In this document: positions 11,308 to 20,841 of the stretch, one piece after another
Layout: every line of letters begins with the position of its first letter
How positions within the stretch are numbered: the stretch's first letter is position 1
Position numbers and translations under genes: made by a program
Notes under the pieces: generated by a model
What the model was told of the DNA's origin: nothing
Database searches by the model: none
The model's input: only the letters and a program-made list of their open reading frames with translations
Assembly (NCBI RefSeq): GCF_001017435.1
Contig: NZ_CP011371.1
Span: 5,332,001 to 5,396,000, forward strand
DNA from: Caldimonas brevitalea
Lineage (GTDB): Bacteria; Pseudomonadota; Gammaproteobacteria; Burkholderiales; Burkholderiaceae_C
DNA length: 64,000 nucleotides
Direction: 5' to 3'

Positions 11308-11497
11308 GGCGGTCTCCGGTGATCTTGCCGACGTTAAACGCAGGGTTGTTCCTTGCCAAGGGAAAGGCGAGCCGCCGCAGCGGCGCGCCTTGACGGGTCA
11401 CGGCGGGCGTGCTGCCGGCTGCGCGGCGAGGGGGAAGCGAGAGGGCCGGCCGGGCACCCAGGCCGCGGCCAGGACCGACGGTGGCGTCGGGAGAACC

Positions 11498-12409
11498 TTA
11501 GCCGGGCACCGGCCCGGCGGCGGAGAAATGCTCGCGCAGCGCCGCGCTCACCAGTTCCGGTTCCTCATGCACGATCCAGTGACTGGCGCCCGGCACACGG
11601 CGCAAGGTCATCTGCGGCACATAGGCCTCCAGCCCATCGAGCAGGCCAACCGGCAGCGCCACGTCGTTCTCGCCCCACAGCACCAGCGTGGGCACGCGCA
11701 CCGTCACCTGCTCCGGCTGGAACTCGATCTTCAGCGCGGCGCGGTCCGCTTCGGTCGGCGGCCGCAGCGGCGAAGCCCGGTAGTAGTTCAGCGGCCCGGT
11801 GAGGCCCGCGTCCCACACCGCGCGGTATTGCGCTTTCACCGCGTCGGTCAGCCAGTCCTGCACCACGCCCATGTTGGCGAAGAAGGGCCACAGCTTGGCG
11901 TAGTCGTCTGCCGCCAGCAGCGTCTCCGCATCGGGGCGGCACAGGAAGTTCATGTAGGCGCTCGACTCTTGCTGCGCCGGGTTGCGCTGCAGTTCGCGCA
12001 AAAATGTCGCCGGGTGCGGCGAGTTCAGGATCGCCAATCGGCCGATCAGCTGGGGCTGCTGCACCGCCAGGTTCCAGGCCACCGCGCCGCCCCAGTCGTG
12101 GGCGACCAGACCGGCCACCGGCGCCCCGAGCGATTCGATCAGCGCGACCAGGTCCTGCACCAGGTGCTTGGCCCGGTAGGCTTCGACCTCGGTCGGCTTC
12201 GATGAGGCCTCGTAGCCGCGCAGGTTGGGCGCCACACAACGCCAGCGGTCGGCCAGCGACAGCATCACGTCGTCCCAGATGAAGGCCGCCTCGGGAAAGC
12301 CGTGCAAGAACACCAGCACCGGGGCATCGCGGGGGCCGCAGGCGCGGCACGAGAGCCGGATCCCGTGCGGCAGGTCGGCGAAGTAGGTCTCGATCGCGGG
12401 AGAGGTCAT
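11498..12409 (-). CDS. Alpha/beta hydrolase, epoxide hydrolase/haloalkane dehalogenase-like
   Basis: 303 residues. The oxyanion segment is FLHGFPE and the nucleophile elbow is AHDWGG with D105. An aspartate nucleophile followed by Trp is typical of epoxide hydrolases and haloalkane or fluoroacetate dehalogenases rather than serine esterases. Later features are VLWGENDVALP and the catalytic-His segment GASHWIVHEEP. Cytoplasmic, with no signal peptide. The ATG at 12409 has GGAG 7 nt upstream; the longer frame to 12475 lacks support. It lies 66 nt downstream of engB on the same strand. The substrate cannot be read from sequence. Confidence 0.82.
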   Translation of the reverse strand: MTSPAIETYFADLPHGIRLSCRACGPRDAPVLVFLHGFPEAAFIWDDVMLSLADRWRCVAPNLRGYEASSKPTEVEAYRAKHLVQDLVALIESLGAPVAGLVAHDWGGAVAWNLAVQQPQLIGRLAILNSPHPATFLRELQRNPAQQESSAYMNFLCRPDAETLLAADDYAKLWPFFANMGVVQDWLTDAVKAQYRAVWDAGLTGPLNYYRASPLRPPTEADRAALKIEFQPEQVTVRVPTLVLWGENDVALPVGLLDGLEAYVPQMTLRRVPGASHWIVHEEPELVSAALREHFSAAGPVPG

Positions 12410-12475
12410 CGACGGGCTCCGATCATGCTGACTTGGTTGACGAGTATCAAGTCGGCCTGTCGGACGCCGCGTCAC

Positions 12476-13216
12476 CTAGGCGACGTCGGCCGGCCCGGGT
12501 GCCGGCTCCGGATGGGCCCAGCCGTGCAGCGTCAGCGCCAGGTCTTCGAGCCCGGACTTGTTGAGCGCCGAGAACAGCGTGATGCCGATGTCGGCCTCGT
12601 CGGTGACGAACTCGCCCAACACCTGCTGGGCGTCGCGCAGCGCCTGCGCCTGTTCCTTGCGGTTGAGCTTGTCGGCCTTGGTCAGCACCACCAGCAGCTT
12701 GACCTGGCCAGAGCTCACGCGCGGCGCGACGAACTGCAGCAGCTGGTGGTCGAGGTCTTTGATGCCGTGGCGCGGGTCGACCAGCAACACCACGCCGCTC
12801 AGGCAGCGCCGCACTTCGAGGTAGTTGGCCATCACCTCCTGCCAGCGCAGCTTGGCCGAGCGCTCGACCGCCGCATAGCCGTAGCCCGGCAGGTCGGCGA
12901 ACACCGTGTCCGCGGCGGCTTTCGGGCCCAGCTCGAACAGGTTGATGTGCTGCGTGCGGCCGGGCGTCTTGGACGCGAAGGCCAGCTGGCGCTGCTGCGT
13001 CAGCGTGTTAATGGCGGTGGATTTGCCGGCGTTGGACCGGCCGACGAAGGCGATCTCCGGCAGCTCGTGTTGCGGCAGTTGGTCGAGCTTGCTCGCGGTG
13101 GTCAAAAAACGCGCGGTGTGGGCCCAGCCGAGTGCCACCTTGGCGGTGACCTCGGCAGGCGAAGGACCCGCGGACGGGGGCTGGGAGGGTGCGCCGGAGC
13201 GTTGGGATTCGGACAT
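12476..13216 (-). CDS. engB: Ribosome biogenesis GTP-binding protein EngB (YihA/YsxC)
   Basis: 246 residues with all G motifs: G1 GRSNAGKS (59-66), a switch region with KTPGRTQHIN, G3 DLPGYGYA and G4 LTKADK. EngB is an essential GTPase of large-subunit assembly. The N-terminal 40 residues extend beyond the usual length, so the ATG at 13216 could be slightly too early or late; an in-frame ATG at 13228 is the alternative. The gene is divergent from cytochrome c4, 61 bp away, an arrangement common in Burkholderiales. Confidence 0.95.
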   Translation of the reverse strand: MSESQRSGAPSQPPSAGPSPAEVTAKVALGWAHTARFLTTASKLDQLPQHELPEIAFVGRSNAGKSTAINTLTQQRQLAFASKTPGRTQHINLFELGPKAAADTVFADLPGYGYAAVERSAKLRWQEVMANYLEVRRCLSGVVLLVDPRHGIKDLDHQLLQFVAPRVSSGQVKLLVVLTKADKLNRKEQAQALRDAQQVLGEFVTDEADIGITLFSALNKSGLEDLALTLHGWAHPEPAPGPADVA

Positions 13217-13277
13217 TGTGGAGCGCATTGTAAAATCCCGCGGTTTTGCACCCGGCCCACAAAATCCCTCCCACGCC

Positions 13278-13895
13278 ATGAAATCTGTCGTTTCCTTGCT
13301 GCTCGCTGCCTTCGCAGCGGCTCCTGCCGTGGCGGCCGACGCCGCGGCTCCCGCAAAGCCCGACCTTGCCAAGGGCCAGGCCATCGCCACCCAGGTGTGT
13401 GCGGCCTGCCACGCGGTCGACGGCTCGCGCGGCAGCCCGGCCAACCCCATCCTGCAGGGTCAGCACCCGGAATACATCGTCAAGCAGCTGACGGAGTTCA
13501 AGGCGGCCAAACGAAAAAACCCGGTGATGCAGGGCTTCGCGGCAGCGCTCAGCGAGGCCGACATGAAGAATGTGGCGGCCTTCTACGCCAGCAAGGAAGT
13601 CAAACCCGGCTTTGCCAAGAACAAAGAGCTGGTCGAGCTGGGCGAGAAGATCTACCGCGGCGGTATCGCCGACAAGCAGGTGCCCGCTTGCGCCGGCTGC
13701 CACAACCCCACCGGGGCCGGCATCCCGTCGCAGTACCCCCGCCTGGGCGGCCAGCACGCCGACTACACGCTGGCGCAGCTGAACGCCTTCCGCGCCGGTG
13801 CCCGTGCCAACAACGCCCAGATGAGCGCGATCGCGTCGAAGATGTCGGATCGCGAGATCCAGGCGGTTTCCGACTACATCGCCGGTTTGCGCTGA
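13278..13895 (+). CDS. Cytochrome c4-type diheme cytochrome c
   Basis: 205 residues with a Sec signal peptide (MKSVVSLLLAAFAAAPAVAA) and two class I heme domains: CAACH at 41-45 and CAGCH at 138-142, each followed by the usual distal methionine segments (NPVMQGF; NNAQMSAIA). Cytochrome c4 carries electrons in the periplasm to terminal oxidases. Directly downstream are resB and ccsA, which attach heme to such proteins, so the three make functional sense together. A terminator follows at 14036, so resB probably has its own promoter or depends on read-through. Confidence 0.93.
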   Translation: MKSVVSLLLAAFAAAPAVAADAAAPAKPDLAKGQAIATQVCAACHAVDGSRGSPANPILQGQHPEYIVKQLTEFKAAKRKNPVMQGFAAALSEADMKNVAAFYASKEVKPGFAKNKELVELGEKIYRGGIADKQVPACAGCHNPTGAGIPSQYPRLGGQHADYTLAQLNAFRAGARANNAQMSAIASKMSDREIQAVSDYIAGLR

Positions 13896-14035
13896 AGCGC
13901 AACTGGACGCCGGGCCCGAAGGCCTGTCGACACGGCGGTGGCGGATGCGGTGCGGCGTGAAGGCCGTGGGCCAGGCGCAACACGCAACCGCGTCAGTGAC
14001 GGCAGCCCGTGCCGGGCGGCCCTGATGGCCGACAG

Positions 14036-14068
14036 AGGCGGGTCCCGGGAGGGATGCCCGCCTTTTTT
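14036..14068 (+). terminator. Rho-independent terminator after cytochrome c4
   Basis: AGGCGGG at 14036-14042 pairs with CCCGCCT at 14057-14063 over a 14-nt loop and continues into TTTTTTCTTT. It lies 140 nt after the cytochrome stop codon and 67 nt before resB. Confidence 0.75.
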
Positions 14069-14135
14069 CTTTCCCGGTGCGGCCATAGCCCGCCGGGCCC
14101 TCGCCCGCCACGCCCCGGCCCGATAATCCTCGCCC

Positions 14136-16250
14136 ATGTCTGCCTCCACCACCGGTCTTGAAGTTCGTTCCCGCTCGCGGGTGTTGCGCGAAGCCGTGGA
14201 GCTGGTGTCGTCGATGCGCTTCGCGATCTCGCTGCTGACCGTGATCTGCATCGCCTCGGTGATCGGCACGGTGGTCAAGCAGCACGAGCCGTTGGTCAAC
14301 TACGTCAACCAGTTCGGCCCCTATTGGTCCGAAGTGTTCGGCGCGGCGCGTCTCTATTCGATCTACAGCGCCTGGTGGTTTTTGTTGATCCTGGCCTTCC
14401 TGGTGGTCTCGACCAGTTTGTGCATCGCGCGCAACACGCCCAAGATCCTGCACGACCTGAAGACCTACAAGGAGCATCTGCGCGAGCAGAGCCTGCAGGC
14501 CTTCCACCATCGCTTCACCGCCGAGCTGCCCGAGACGCGCGACCAGGCGCTGGAGCGGTTGACACGATTGCTGCAGCGCAACCACTGGAAGGCCCGCGCC
14601 CAGGTGCGCGAGCACGGCGTGATGGTGGCGGCCAAGAAGGGCGGCGTGAACCGGCTCGGCTATCTGGCGGCGCACTCGTCCATCGTGTTGATCTGCCTCG
14701 GCGGCCTGTTCGACGGCGACCTGGTGGTGCGCGCCCAGATGTGGCTGGCCGGCAAGACACCTTATGCGGGCAGCGGCTTCATCCGTGATGTAGCCGACGA
14801 ACACCGGCTGAGCCTGCGCAACCCGACCTTCCGCGGCAACATGCTGGTGCCTGAAGGCTCGCGCTCGGACACGGTGATCCTGAACCAGTCCGATGGCGTG
14901 CTGCTACAGCCCGTGCCGTTCGACATCGAACTGAAGAAGTTCATTGTCGATTACTACGAGACCGGCATGCCCAAGCTGTTCGCCAGCGAAATCGTGATCC
15001 ACGACCACGAGACCGGTCGCGCCATTCCGGCCACCGTCAAGGTCAACCAGCCGGCCTTCCACCGCGGTGTCGCGATCTACCAGTCGAGCTTCGACGACGG
15101 CGGCTCGAAGCTGAAGCTGCAGGCCTACCCGATGAATGGCGGCGCCAAACGTTTCGAAGTCTCCGGTGAAGTCGGCGGCTCGACCACCCTGACCAACCGC
15201 GATGAAAAGCTGGGCCTCGAATTCACCGCGCTGCGGGTGATCAACGTCGAGAACCTCGGCGCACCGCAAGGCGCCACCGACGTGCGCAAGGTCGACCTGG
15301 TGCAAAGCCTTGAGAGCCACCTCGGCTCGGGCGCCAAGACCAAGGGCGAGAAAACGCTGCGCAACGTCGGCCCGTCGATCAACTACAAGCTGCGCGACGC
15401 GAGCGGCCAGGCGCGCGAGTTCCACAACTACATGCTGCCGGTGGAGCTGGACGGCCAGCGTGTGTTTCTGGCCGGCGTGCGCGAGACGCCCGCCGAGCCG
15501 TTCCGCTACCTGCGCATCCCCGCCGACGACCAGGACAGCCTGGAGACGTGGATGCGCATGCGCGCCGGCGTGCTGAACCCCGAGTTGCGCGATCGCGCGG
15601 TCGACCGCTATGTGGCGCAGGCGGTGGGTGCCGACAAGCCGGAGCTGGCCGAGCAGTTGCGGGTGTCGGCGCAGCGCGCGCTGCGTTTGTTCGCCGGCGA
15701 CGAGCCGGGGGCGCCGGGCAAGCCGGTGACCGGCGGCCTGCAGGCGATCGCCGACTTCATGCAGGCCAACGTGCCCGAGGCCGACCGGGGCCGCACGTCG
15801 GAAGTGCTGATCCGCATCCTCAACGGCACGCTGTATGAGCTGACGCAGCTGACGCGCGAGCAAGCCGGCGCCAAGCCGCTGCCGGGGGACGAAAAAACCC
15901 AGGCCTTCATGACCCAGGCGGTGCTGGCCCTGTCCGACGCCGCCTTCTACCCCGCCCCGGTGCTGCTCGAGCTGAAAGACTTCCAGCAGGTGCAGGCCAG
16001 CGTGTTCCAGCTGGCCCGCGCGCCGGGCAAGAAGCTCGTGTATTTGGGCTGTTTGCTGCTGGTGCTGGGCGTGTTCGCGATGCTGTATGTCAGGGAACGG
16101 CGCGTCTGGATTTGGCTCCAAACCAGGGCCGAGGGCGGCACCCAGCTCACGGCCGCCCTGTCGTCCACCCGAAAATCGCTCGACATCGACCGCGAGTTCG
16201 ATTCCCTGAAAACCGCTCTGCTCGCCCCAGTGGCACCGGAGGCACGATGA
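14136..16250 (+). CDS. resB: Cytochrome c biogenesis protein ResB
   Basis: 704 residues. Membrane helices are visible near residues 28-50, 75-95, 175-195 and close to the C-terminus (LVYLGCLLLVLGVFAMLYV), with a large periplasmic domain between the third and fourth. The opening SSMRFAISLLTVICIASVIGT and QFGPYWSEVFGAARLY are ResB signatures. With CcsA it forms the system II synthase that exports heme and ligates it to CXXCH motifs. The stop overlaps the ccsA start in ATGA, so the two are translationally coupled. Beta-proteobacterial ResB is typically this long. Confidence 0.95.
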   Translation: MSASTTGLEVRSRSRVLREAVELVSSMRFAISLLTVICIASVIGTVVKQHEPLVNYVNQFGPYWSEVFGAARLYSIYSAWWFLLILAFLVVSTSLCIARNTPKILHDLKTYKEHLREQSLQAFHHRFTAELPETRDQALERLTRLLQRNHWKARAQVREHGVMVAAKKGGVNRLGYLAAHSSIVLICLGGLFDGDLVVRAQMWLAGKTPYAGSGFIRDVADEHRLSLRNPTFRGNMLVPEGSRSDTVILNQSDGVLLQPVPFDIELKKFIVDYYETGMPKLFASEIVIHDHETGRAIPATVKVNQPAFHRGVAIYQSSFDDGGSKLKLQAYPMNGGAKRFEVSGEVGGSTTLTNRDEKLGLEFTALRVINVENLGAPQGATDVRKVDLVQSLESHLGSGAKTKGEKTLRNVGPSINYKLRDASGQAREFHNYMLPVELDGQRVFLAGVRETPAEPFRYLRIPADDQDSLETWMRMRAGVLNPELRDRAVDRYVAQAVGADKPELAEQLRVSAQRALRLFAGDEPGAPGKPVTGGLQAIADFMQANVPEADRGRTSEVLIRILNGTLYELTQLTREQAGAKPLPGDEKTQAFMTQAVLALSDAAFYPAPVLLELKDFQQVQASVFQLARAPGKKLVYLGCLLLVLGVFAMLYVRERRVWIWLQTRAEGGTQLTAALSSTRKSLDIDREFDSLKTALLAPVAPEAR

Positions 16251-17587
16251 ACACCACCACCCTCAGCCTGAACGCACCCGGCTATTTCGCCCGCCGCAGC
16301 TGGTTCGACTGGTTGTTCGCGCTGGCGGTCGTGGTCGGCGCCGGTTACGCCTTCGCCCGCTACGCCGGGGCGATGGACGAATACGAAAAAGCCATCCTGA
16401 TCGGCGCGGCGCCGGCCGCCGTCTGGATCGGCTGGTTCTGGCGGCCCTTGCGCACGCTGATGTTGGCCACCGGCGGCGCCGCCCTGCTGGCCATTGCGCT
16501 CTACATGCGCAGCACCGACGCCTTTGGGGCCGACCTGGCGCAGGCGGACCAGGTGTTCCTGCTCAAGTATTTCCTGTCCAGCCAGAGCGCGATTCTGTGG
16601 ATGAGCGTGCTGTTCTTCATGAGCACCGCGTTCTACTGGATCGGTTTTTTCGCACGCGGCACCAGCGGCACGGCCGAAAAGCTGGCGTCGCGCCTGACCT
16701 GGGTGGCGGTCGGCATGGCCTTGATCGGCACGCTGGTGCGCTGGTTCGAGAGCCACCAGATCGGCCCCGACATCGGCCACATTCCGGTCAGCAACCTCTA
16801 TGAGGTGTTCGTGCTGTTCTGCTGGCTGACGGCGACTTTCTACCTGTATTACGAAGACCTGTACAAGACCCGCGCGCTGGGCGCCTTCGTGATGCTGGTC
16901 GTCAGTGCAGCCGTCGGCTTCTTGCTCTGGTACACCGTCGTGCGGGGCGCACACGAGATCCAGCCGCTGGTGCCGGCACTGCAGAGCTGGTGGATGAAGC
17001 TGCACGTGCCGGCCAACTTCATCGGCTACGGCTGCTTCGCGCTGGCGGCCATGGTCGCCTTCGCCTACCTGATCAAGCAGCAGGCCGGCGAAACGCGCTG
17101 GTACAAGCTGGCGCCGCTGTGGGCGCTGGGCGTGGTGCTGTGTTTCGAGCCGGTGGTGTTCCGGCCTTCCGCCGACGGGGGCACCAGCCGCTACTGGGCG
17201 GTGTATTTCGGCATCTCCGCGCTGATCGTCGCCGGCATCCTGATGGCCCGCCGCCGCATCGCCGAGCGCCTGCCCGGCCCGGAGATTCTCGACGACGTGA
17301 TGTACAAGTCGATCGCGGTCGGCTTCGCCTTCTTCACGATCGCCACCATCCTGGGCGCCTTGTGGGCCGCCGAGGCCTGGGGCGGCTACTGGAGCTGGGA
17401 CCCGAAAGAAACCTGGGCCCTGATCGTCTGGCTCAATTACGCCGCCTGGCTGCACATGCGGTTGATGAAGGGCCTGCGCGGCACGGTGGCGGCCTGGTGG
17501 GCCTTGACCGGGCTGGCGGTGACCACCTTCGCCTTCCTGGGCGTGAACATGTTCCTTTCGGGCCTGCATTCCTACGGCGAGTTGTGA
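16247..17587 (+). CDS. ccsA: Cytochrome c heme-lyase/biogenesis protein CcsA (CcsB/ResC)
   Basis: 446 residues with about eight to ten membrane helices. The heme-handling WWD motif is clear: WGGYWSWDPKETWALIVW near residue 378. Conserved His residues occur in ESHQIGPDIGHIPVSNLYE and near the end in LNYAAWLHMRL. It works with ResB to move heme to the periplasm and attach it to apocytochromes such as the cytochrome c4 upstream. The ATG at 16247 overlaps the resB stop by 4 bp and has GGAGG upstream. Confidence 0.96.
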   Translation: MNTTTLSLNAPGYFARRSWFDWLFALAVVVGAGYAFARYAGAMDEYEKAILIGAAPAAVWIGWFWRPLRTLMLATGGAALLAIALYMRSTDAFGADLAQADQVFLLKYFLSSQSAILWMSVLFFMSTAFYWIGFFARGTSGTAEKLASRLTWVAVGMALIGTLVRWFESHQIGPDIGHIPVSNLYEVFVLFCWLTATFYLYYEDLYKTRALGAFVMLVVSAAVGFLLWYTVVRGAHEIQPLVPALQSWWMKLHVPANFIGYGCFALAAMVAFAYLIKQQAGETRWYKLAPLWALGVVLCFEPVVFRPSADGGTSRYWAVYFGISALIVAGILMARRRIAERLPGPEILDDVMYKSIAVGFAFFTIATILGALWAAEAWGGYWSWDPKETWALIVWLNYAAWLHMRLMKGLRGTVAAWWALTGLAVTTFAFLGVNMFLSGLHSYGEL

Positions 17588-17648
17588 GCGCCGGCGCCTG
17601 AGGGCGGCGTATAGTGGGTGGATCCACTCCGTCCATGCGCCGCCTGCC

Positions 17649-18083
17649 ATGCCTTTCGTCGCTCGCAACTTTCACGGCGTTGTTGTCAGCCTGCACCTCG
17701 AGCCGACGCCGCACACGCAGGAATTCCTGCCTGACAACCATCCGGACGTCGAAGCCTTCGTCGGCCGCAAACCGCCGGCCCCGCGCAGCGAAGACCGCTT
17801 CCAGGCGCTGGACGCCGATTTCGTGCGCGTGCTCGAAGACGTGATCGACCTGCTGATCGCGCGCAACCTGATCCGCATCACCGACCTGCCGCCCGAGGCG
17901 CAGCAAAAGCTGTTCTCGCGCAAAAGCTTCCGCGACAACCGCAACCGCAACTCGCTCAAGCTGTTCGACCCGGCTGCCCTCGACGCCGTCACCCATCTGC
18001 CCCCGGTCGCCGACGGCGAGCCGCCGCCCGCGACCGGCCTCGACGTCATCGACACCGACTTCCACGACGACCTCGGCCGCTGA
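17649..18083 (+). CDS. Conserved hypothetical protein (Burkholderiales type)
   Basis: 144 residues, soluble and acidic, without signal peptide or membrane helix. The middle, RFQALDADFVRVLEDVIDLLIARNLIRITDLP followed by AQQKLFSRKSFRD (quoted as two adjoining segments), is the conserved part. Close relatives in Burkholderiales are often labelled tryptophan synthase beta-like, but none of the pyridoxal-phosphate or active-site features of TrpB are present and it is far too short, so I do not adopt that name. It lies between ccsA and msrP; function unknown. Confidence 0.75.
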   Translation: MPFVARNFHGVVVSLHLEPTPHTQEFLPDNHPDVEAFVGRKPPAPRSEDRFQALDADFVRVLEDVIDLLIARNLIRITDLPPEAQQKLFSRKSFRDNRNRNSLKLFDPAALDAVTHLPPVADGEPPPATGLDVIDTDFHDDLGR

Positions 18084-18227
18084 ACCCGGAAGCGCCGTGC
18101 GCCCAGGCCGGTGCCGGTGGGCCGCCGGACGGGTCGGTGTAACCGTTGTGCGTCGGCATGCGTATCTGCAGGAGGAACCAAAATCCTTTCCTGCCCGTCG
18201 AACCAGCAGACTGCCCGAAAGACCCGC

Positions 18228-19226
18228 ATGCATTTCCTCGACAAAAACCGCGGCTACGAGCACCCGACCGCCTCCGACATCACGCCGCGCGCCGTCTACG
18301 AGCAGCGCCGCGAACTGTTGCGCTGGATGGCAGCCGGCGGCGCCGGTGTCGCGCTGGCCGGGTGGGCCCAGCGCGAGGCGCACGCCCAACAAATCGCCCG
18401 TCCGCAGAAGCTCGCCGCCCTGTCGGCCACCCGCAGCACGCTCCCCGGTTCCGTGACGATGGAGAAGCCGACCCCCTACGGCGATGTGACCACCTACAAC
18501 AACTTCTACGAGTTCGGGACCGACAAGGAAGACCCGTCAAGGCTGGCCGGCACGCTCAAGACCCGGCCGTGGACCGTGACGGTGGAAGGCGCGGTGGGCA
18601 AGCCGCGCGTCTGGGCGCTCGACGACCTGCTCAAGCTCGCGCCGATGGAAGAGCGCATCTACCGGCTGCGCTGCGTCGAGGGCTGGTCGATGGTGATCCC
18701 GTGGGTGGGCTATTCGCTGGCCGAGCTGATCAGGCGCTCCGAGCCGACCGGCAACGCGAAGTTCGTCGAATTCCACAGCCTGGCCGACAAGCGGCAGATG
18801 CCCGGCGTCAACTCGCGGGTGCTGCTGTGGCCGTATGTCGAGGGCCTGCGGCTCGACGAAGCGATGCACCCGCTCAGCCTGCTCGCCTTCGGCCTGTACG
18901 GCGAGGTGCTGCCCAACCAGAACGGCGCGCCGGTGCGCCTGGTCGTGCCATGGAAGTACGGCTTCAAGTCGGCCAAGTCCATCGTCAAGATCCGTCTGGT
19001 CGAAAAGCAGCCGGCCACCGCCTGGAACGTCTCGGCGCCGCAGGAATACGGCTTCTACTCCAACGTCAACCCGAAGGTCGACCACCCACGCTGGAGCCAG
19101 GCCACCGAGCGGCGCATCGGCGAAGACGGCCTGTTCCAGCGCCGGCGCCCGACCACGCTCTTCAACGGCTATGAAGCCCAGGTCGGCCAGCTGTACGCCG
19201 GCATGGACCTGAAGAAGTTTTACTGA
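18228..19226 (+). CDS. msrP: Protein-methionine-sulfoxide reductase catalytic subunit MsrP (YedY)
   Basis: 332 residues. A twin-arginine signal ([15 protein letters not shown]) sends the folded molybdoenzyme to the periplasm. The molybdenum-ligating cysteine is C149 in [11 protein letters not shown]. Other family marks are [11 protein letters not shown] and [12 protein letters not shown]. MsrP reduces methionine sulfoxide in oxidised periplasmic proteins, taking electrons from MsrQ, encoded 16 nt downstream. I chose the ATG at 18228 because it gives the usual N-terminus before the Tat motif. A perfect AGGAGG at 18170-18175 lies 52 nt further upstream with no start codon behind it. Confidence 0.95.
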   Translation: MHFLDKNRGYEHPTASDITPRAVYEQRRELLRWMAAGGAGVALAGWAQREAHAQQIARPQKLAALSATRSTLPGSVTMEKPTPYGDVTTYNNFYEFGTDKEDPSRLAGTLKTRPWTVTVEGAVGKPRVWALDDLLKLAPMEERIYRLRCVEGWSMVIPWVGYSLAELIRRSEPTGNAKFVEFHSLADKRQMPGVNSRVLLWPYVEGLRLDEAMHPLSLLAFGLYGEVLPNQNGAPVRLVVPWKYGFKSAKSIVKIRLVEKQPATAWNVSAPQEYGFYSNVNPKVDHPRWSQATERRIGEDGLFQRRRPTTLFNGYEAQVGQLYAGMDLKKFY

Positions 19227-19242
19227 CGACGCGCGAGCCACC

Positions 19243-19860
19243 GTGCGCAGCCTGCTCCACCCCGCCGCCAAGCCTGTCGTCTTCGTCCTGTGTCTGCTGC
19301 CGCTGGCGGCGCTGGTCTACGGCGCGGCAACCGACACGCTGGGGGCCAACCCGGCCGAAGCGCTGATCCGTTCGCTGGGCGATTGGACGCTGCGCCTGCT
19401 GTGCGGCACGCTGGCGGTGACGCCGTTGCGGCAGGCCACCGGCTGGCATGCGCTGGCGCGTTTTCGGCGTTTGCTGGGGCTGTTCACGTTTTTCTATGGC
19501 GTGTTGCACCTGCTGGCCTACGCGTGGTTCGACATGGGTTTCTACCTGGACGAGATCGTCCGCGACATCGCCAAACGCCCGTTCATCCTGGTCGGCTTCG
19601 CGGCGCTGCTGCTGATGCTGCCGCTGGCCGCGACCTCGTTCAACCGCGCCATCAAGGCGCTCGGCGCCACCCGCTGGCAAACACTGCATCGGCTGGTCTA
19701 CGCGGTCGCCGGCCTCGGATTGCTGCACTTCTTCTGGATGCGTGCCGGCAAGAACGACCAGGCCGAGGTGGCGGTCTACGCCGCCGTCCTCGGCGCCCTG
19801 CTCGGCTGGCGCGTGTTGAGGCGGCTGCGCTCGCGTGCGCCTAAGCTGCAGCGCGCCTGA
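19243..19860 (+). CDS. msrQ: Heme-binding membrane subunit MsrQ (YedZ)
   Basis: 205 residues with about six membrane helices of the ferric-reductase-like type. Conserved His positions are seen in YGVLHLLAYAWFD, WQTLHRLVYAVAGLGLLHF. MsrQ passes electrons from the quinone pool or cytoplasmic flavin reductase through heme to MsrP. It starts with GTG 16 nt after msrP, one transcription unit. It ends 25 nt before the convergent yaeQ. Confidence 0.93.
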   Translation: MRSLLHPAAKPVVFVLCLLPLAALVYGAATDTLGANPAEALIRSLGDWTLRLLCGTLAVTPLRQATGWHALARFRRLLGLFTFFYGVLHLLAYAWFDMGFYLDEIVRDIAKRPFILVGFAALLLMLPLAATSFNRAIKALGATRWQTLHRLVYAVAGLGLLHFFWMRAGKNDQAEVAVYAAVLGALLGWRVLRRLRSRAPKLQRA

Positions 19861-19885
19861 GCCCTGCGGGCGGGCTGCAGCTTCT

Positions 19886-20440
19886 TCAGCGCGGGCCGGC
19901 CTTCGGCTGCTTCCAGACGGCCACTTCGAGCTGCACGGTCTGCCGCTCATGGCCCAGCCAGATCTGGCCGTCCTGGATGGTGCATTGCAACCGCATGGTG
20001 CGCTCGACCAGGGCCGCCAGCGCCTGCACGGCCTCTTGGGACAGGTGCAGCACCTTCAGGTTGTCGTAGCGCTCCAGTGCGCTGCGGTTCTGGGCCCACC
20101 AGACCTCGGCGGTGCGGCCGAAACACAGCAGCACCACCTCGCGGGCGCGGTGGCTGGCCTTGCGCAGCAGCTTCTCTTCGGGCTGGCCGACGTCGACCCA
20201 CAGTGAAATGTCGCCGGTCAGCTCGCGCTTCCACAGGTCGGGCTCGTCGTTGCTGGTCAGGCCGTTGGCAAAGGCCAGGGTGTCGTCGGCATGCAGCGCG
20301 AACGCCAGCACCCGCGCCATCAGGCGCTCGTCGTTTTCGGAGGGGTGGCGTGCAAGCGTCAGCGCATGGTCCGCGTAGTAATGACGGTCCATGTCGGCGA
20401 TCTGAAGATCGACCTTGAAGATGGTGGATTTGAGGGCCAT
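19886..20440 (-). CDS. yaeQ: YaeQ family protein
   Basis: 184 residues, the family length. It begins MALKSTIFKVDLQIADMDR and contains RLMARVLAFALHA and DEPDLWKRELTG, which are YaeQ signatures. The fold is related to PD-(D/E)xK nucleases, and the E. coli protein has been reported to suppress an rfaH defect; its biochemical role remains unclear. Single gene, convergent with msrQ. The ATG at 20440 is preferred over an in-frame upstream extension to 20542. Confidence 0.9.
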   Translation of the reverse strand: MALKSTIFKVDLQIADMDRHYYADHALTLARHPSENDERLMARVLAFALHADDTLAFANGLTSNDEPDLWKRELTGDISLWVDVGQPEEKLLRKASHRAREVVLLCFGRTAEVWWAQNRSALERYDNLKVLHLSQEAVQALAALVERTMRLQCTIQDGQIWLGHERQTVQLEVAVWKQPKAGPR

Positions 20441-20618
20441 GGCGCGAAGTCTGTCACAAGCGCGGCGCCTTGGGCGTGCTCGCGCCGCACATCGGGACCG
20501 CCCCTCACCCGTGGTGTCGCCCAGGGCAAGGACCGGCCGCACGACGCTGGCGCCCGAGGGCGGTACTATCAGGGCAACGTGACCCCCTACTCGCTGCGGC
20601 GAGACTGAAAGGACGAGA

Positions 20619-20807
20619 TTGGCAACCCCGAATTACTCCTACGAGAAGCGCCAGCGAGAACTGGCCAAAAAGCGCAAGAAGGAAGAAAAGCTCAAGCGCA
20701 AGAGCGACCGCCCCGACGCGCCCTCCGAACCCCAGGCGCCCGAAGCGAACACCGGCACCGGCGAAAACGCCCCCGGCGGCTCCGACACGCCGCCCTCGCA
20801 ACCCTGA
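20619..20807 (+). CDS. Small basic conserved protein
   Basis: 62 residues. The first half is highly charged (KRQRELAKKRKKEEKLKRK) and probably helical, the second half is Pro/Ser/Gly-rich and disordered. Small proteins starting ATPNYSYEKRQRELAKK are widespread in beta-proteobacteria with no known function; the basic helix suggests nucleic acid contact, which is inference. It uses a TTG start with AAAGGACGAG just upstream, so gene callers that ignore TTG may miss it. Confidence 0.75.
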   Translation: MATPNYSYEKRQRELAKKRKKEEKLKRKSDRPDAPSEPQAPEANTGTGENAPGGSDTPPSQP

Positions 20808-20841
20808 GAAGCGTCGCCTGCGAGCGGCGCACCAGGCAGCG

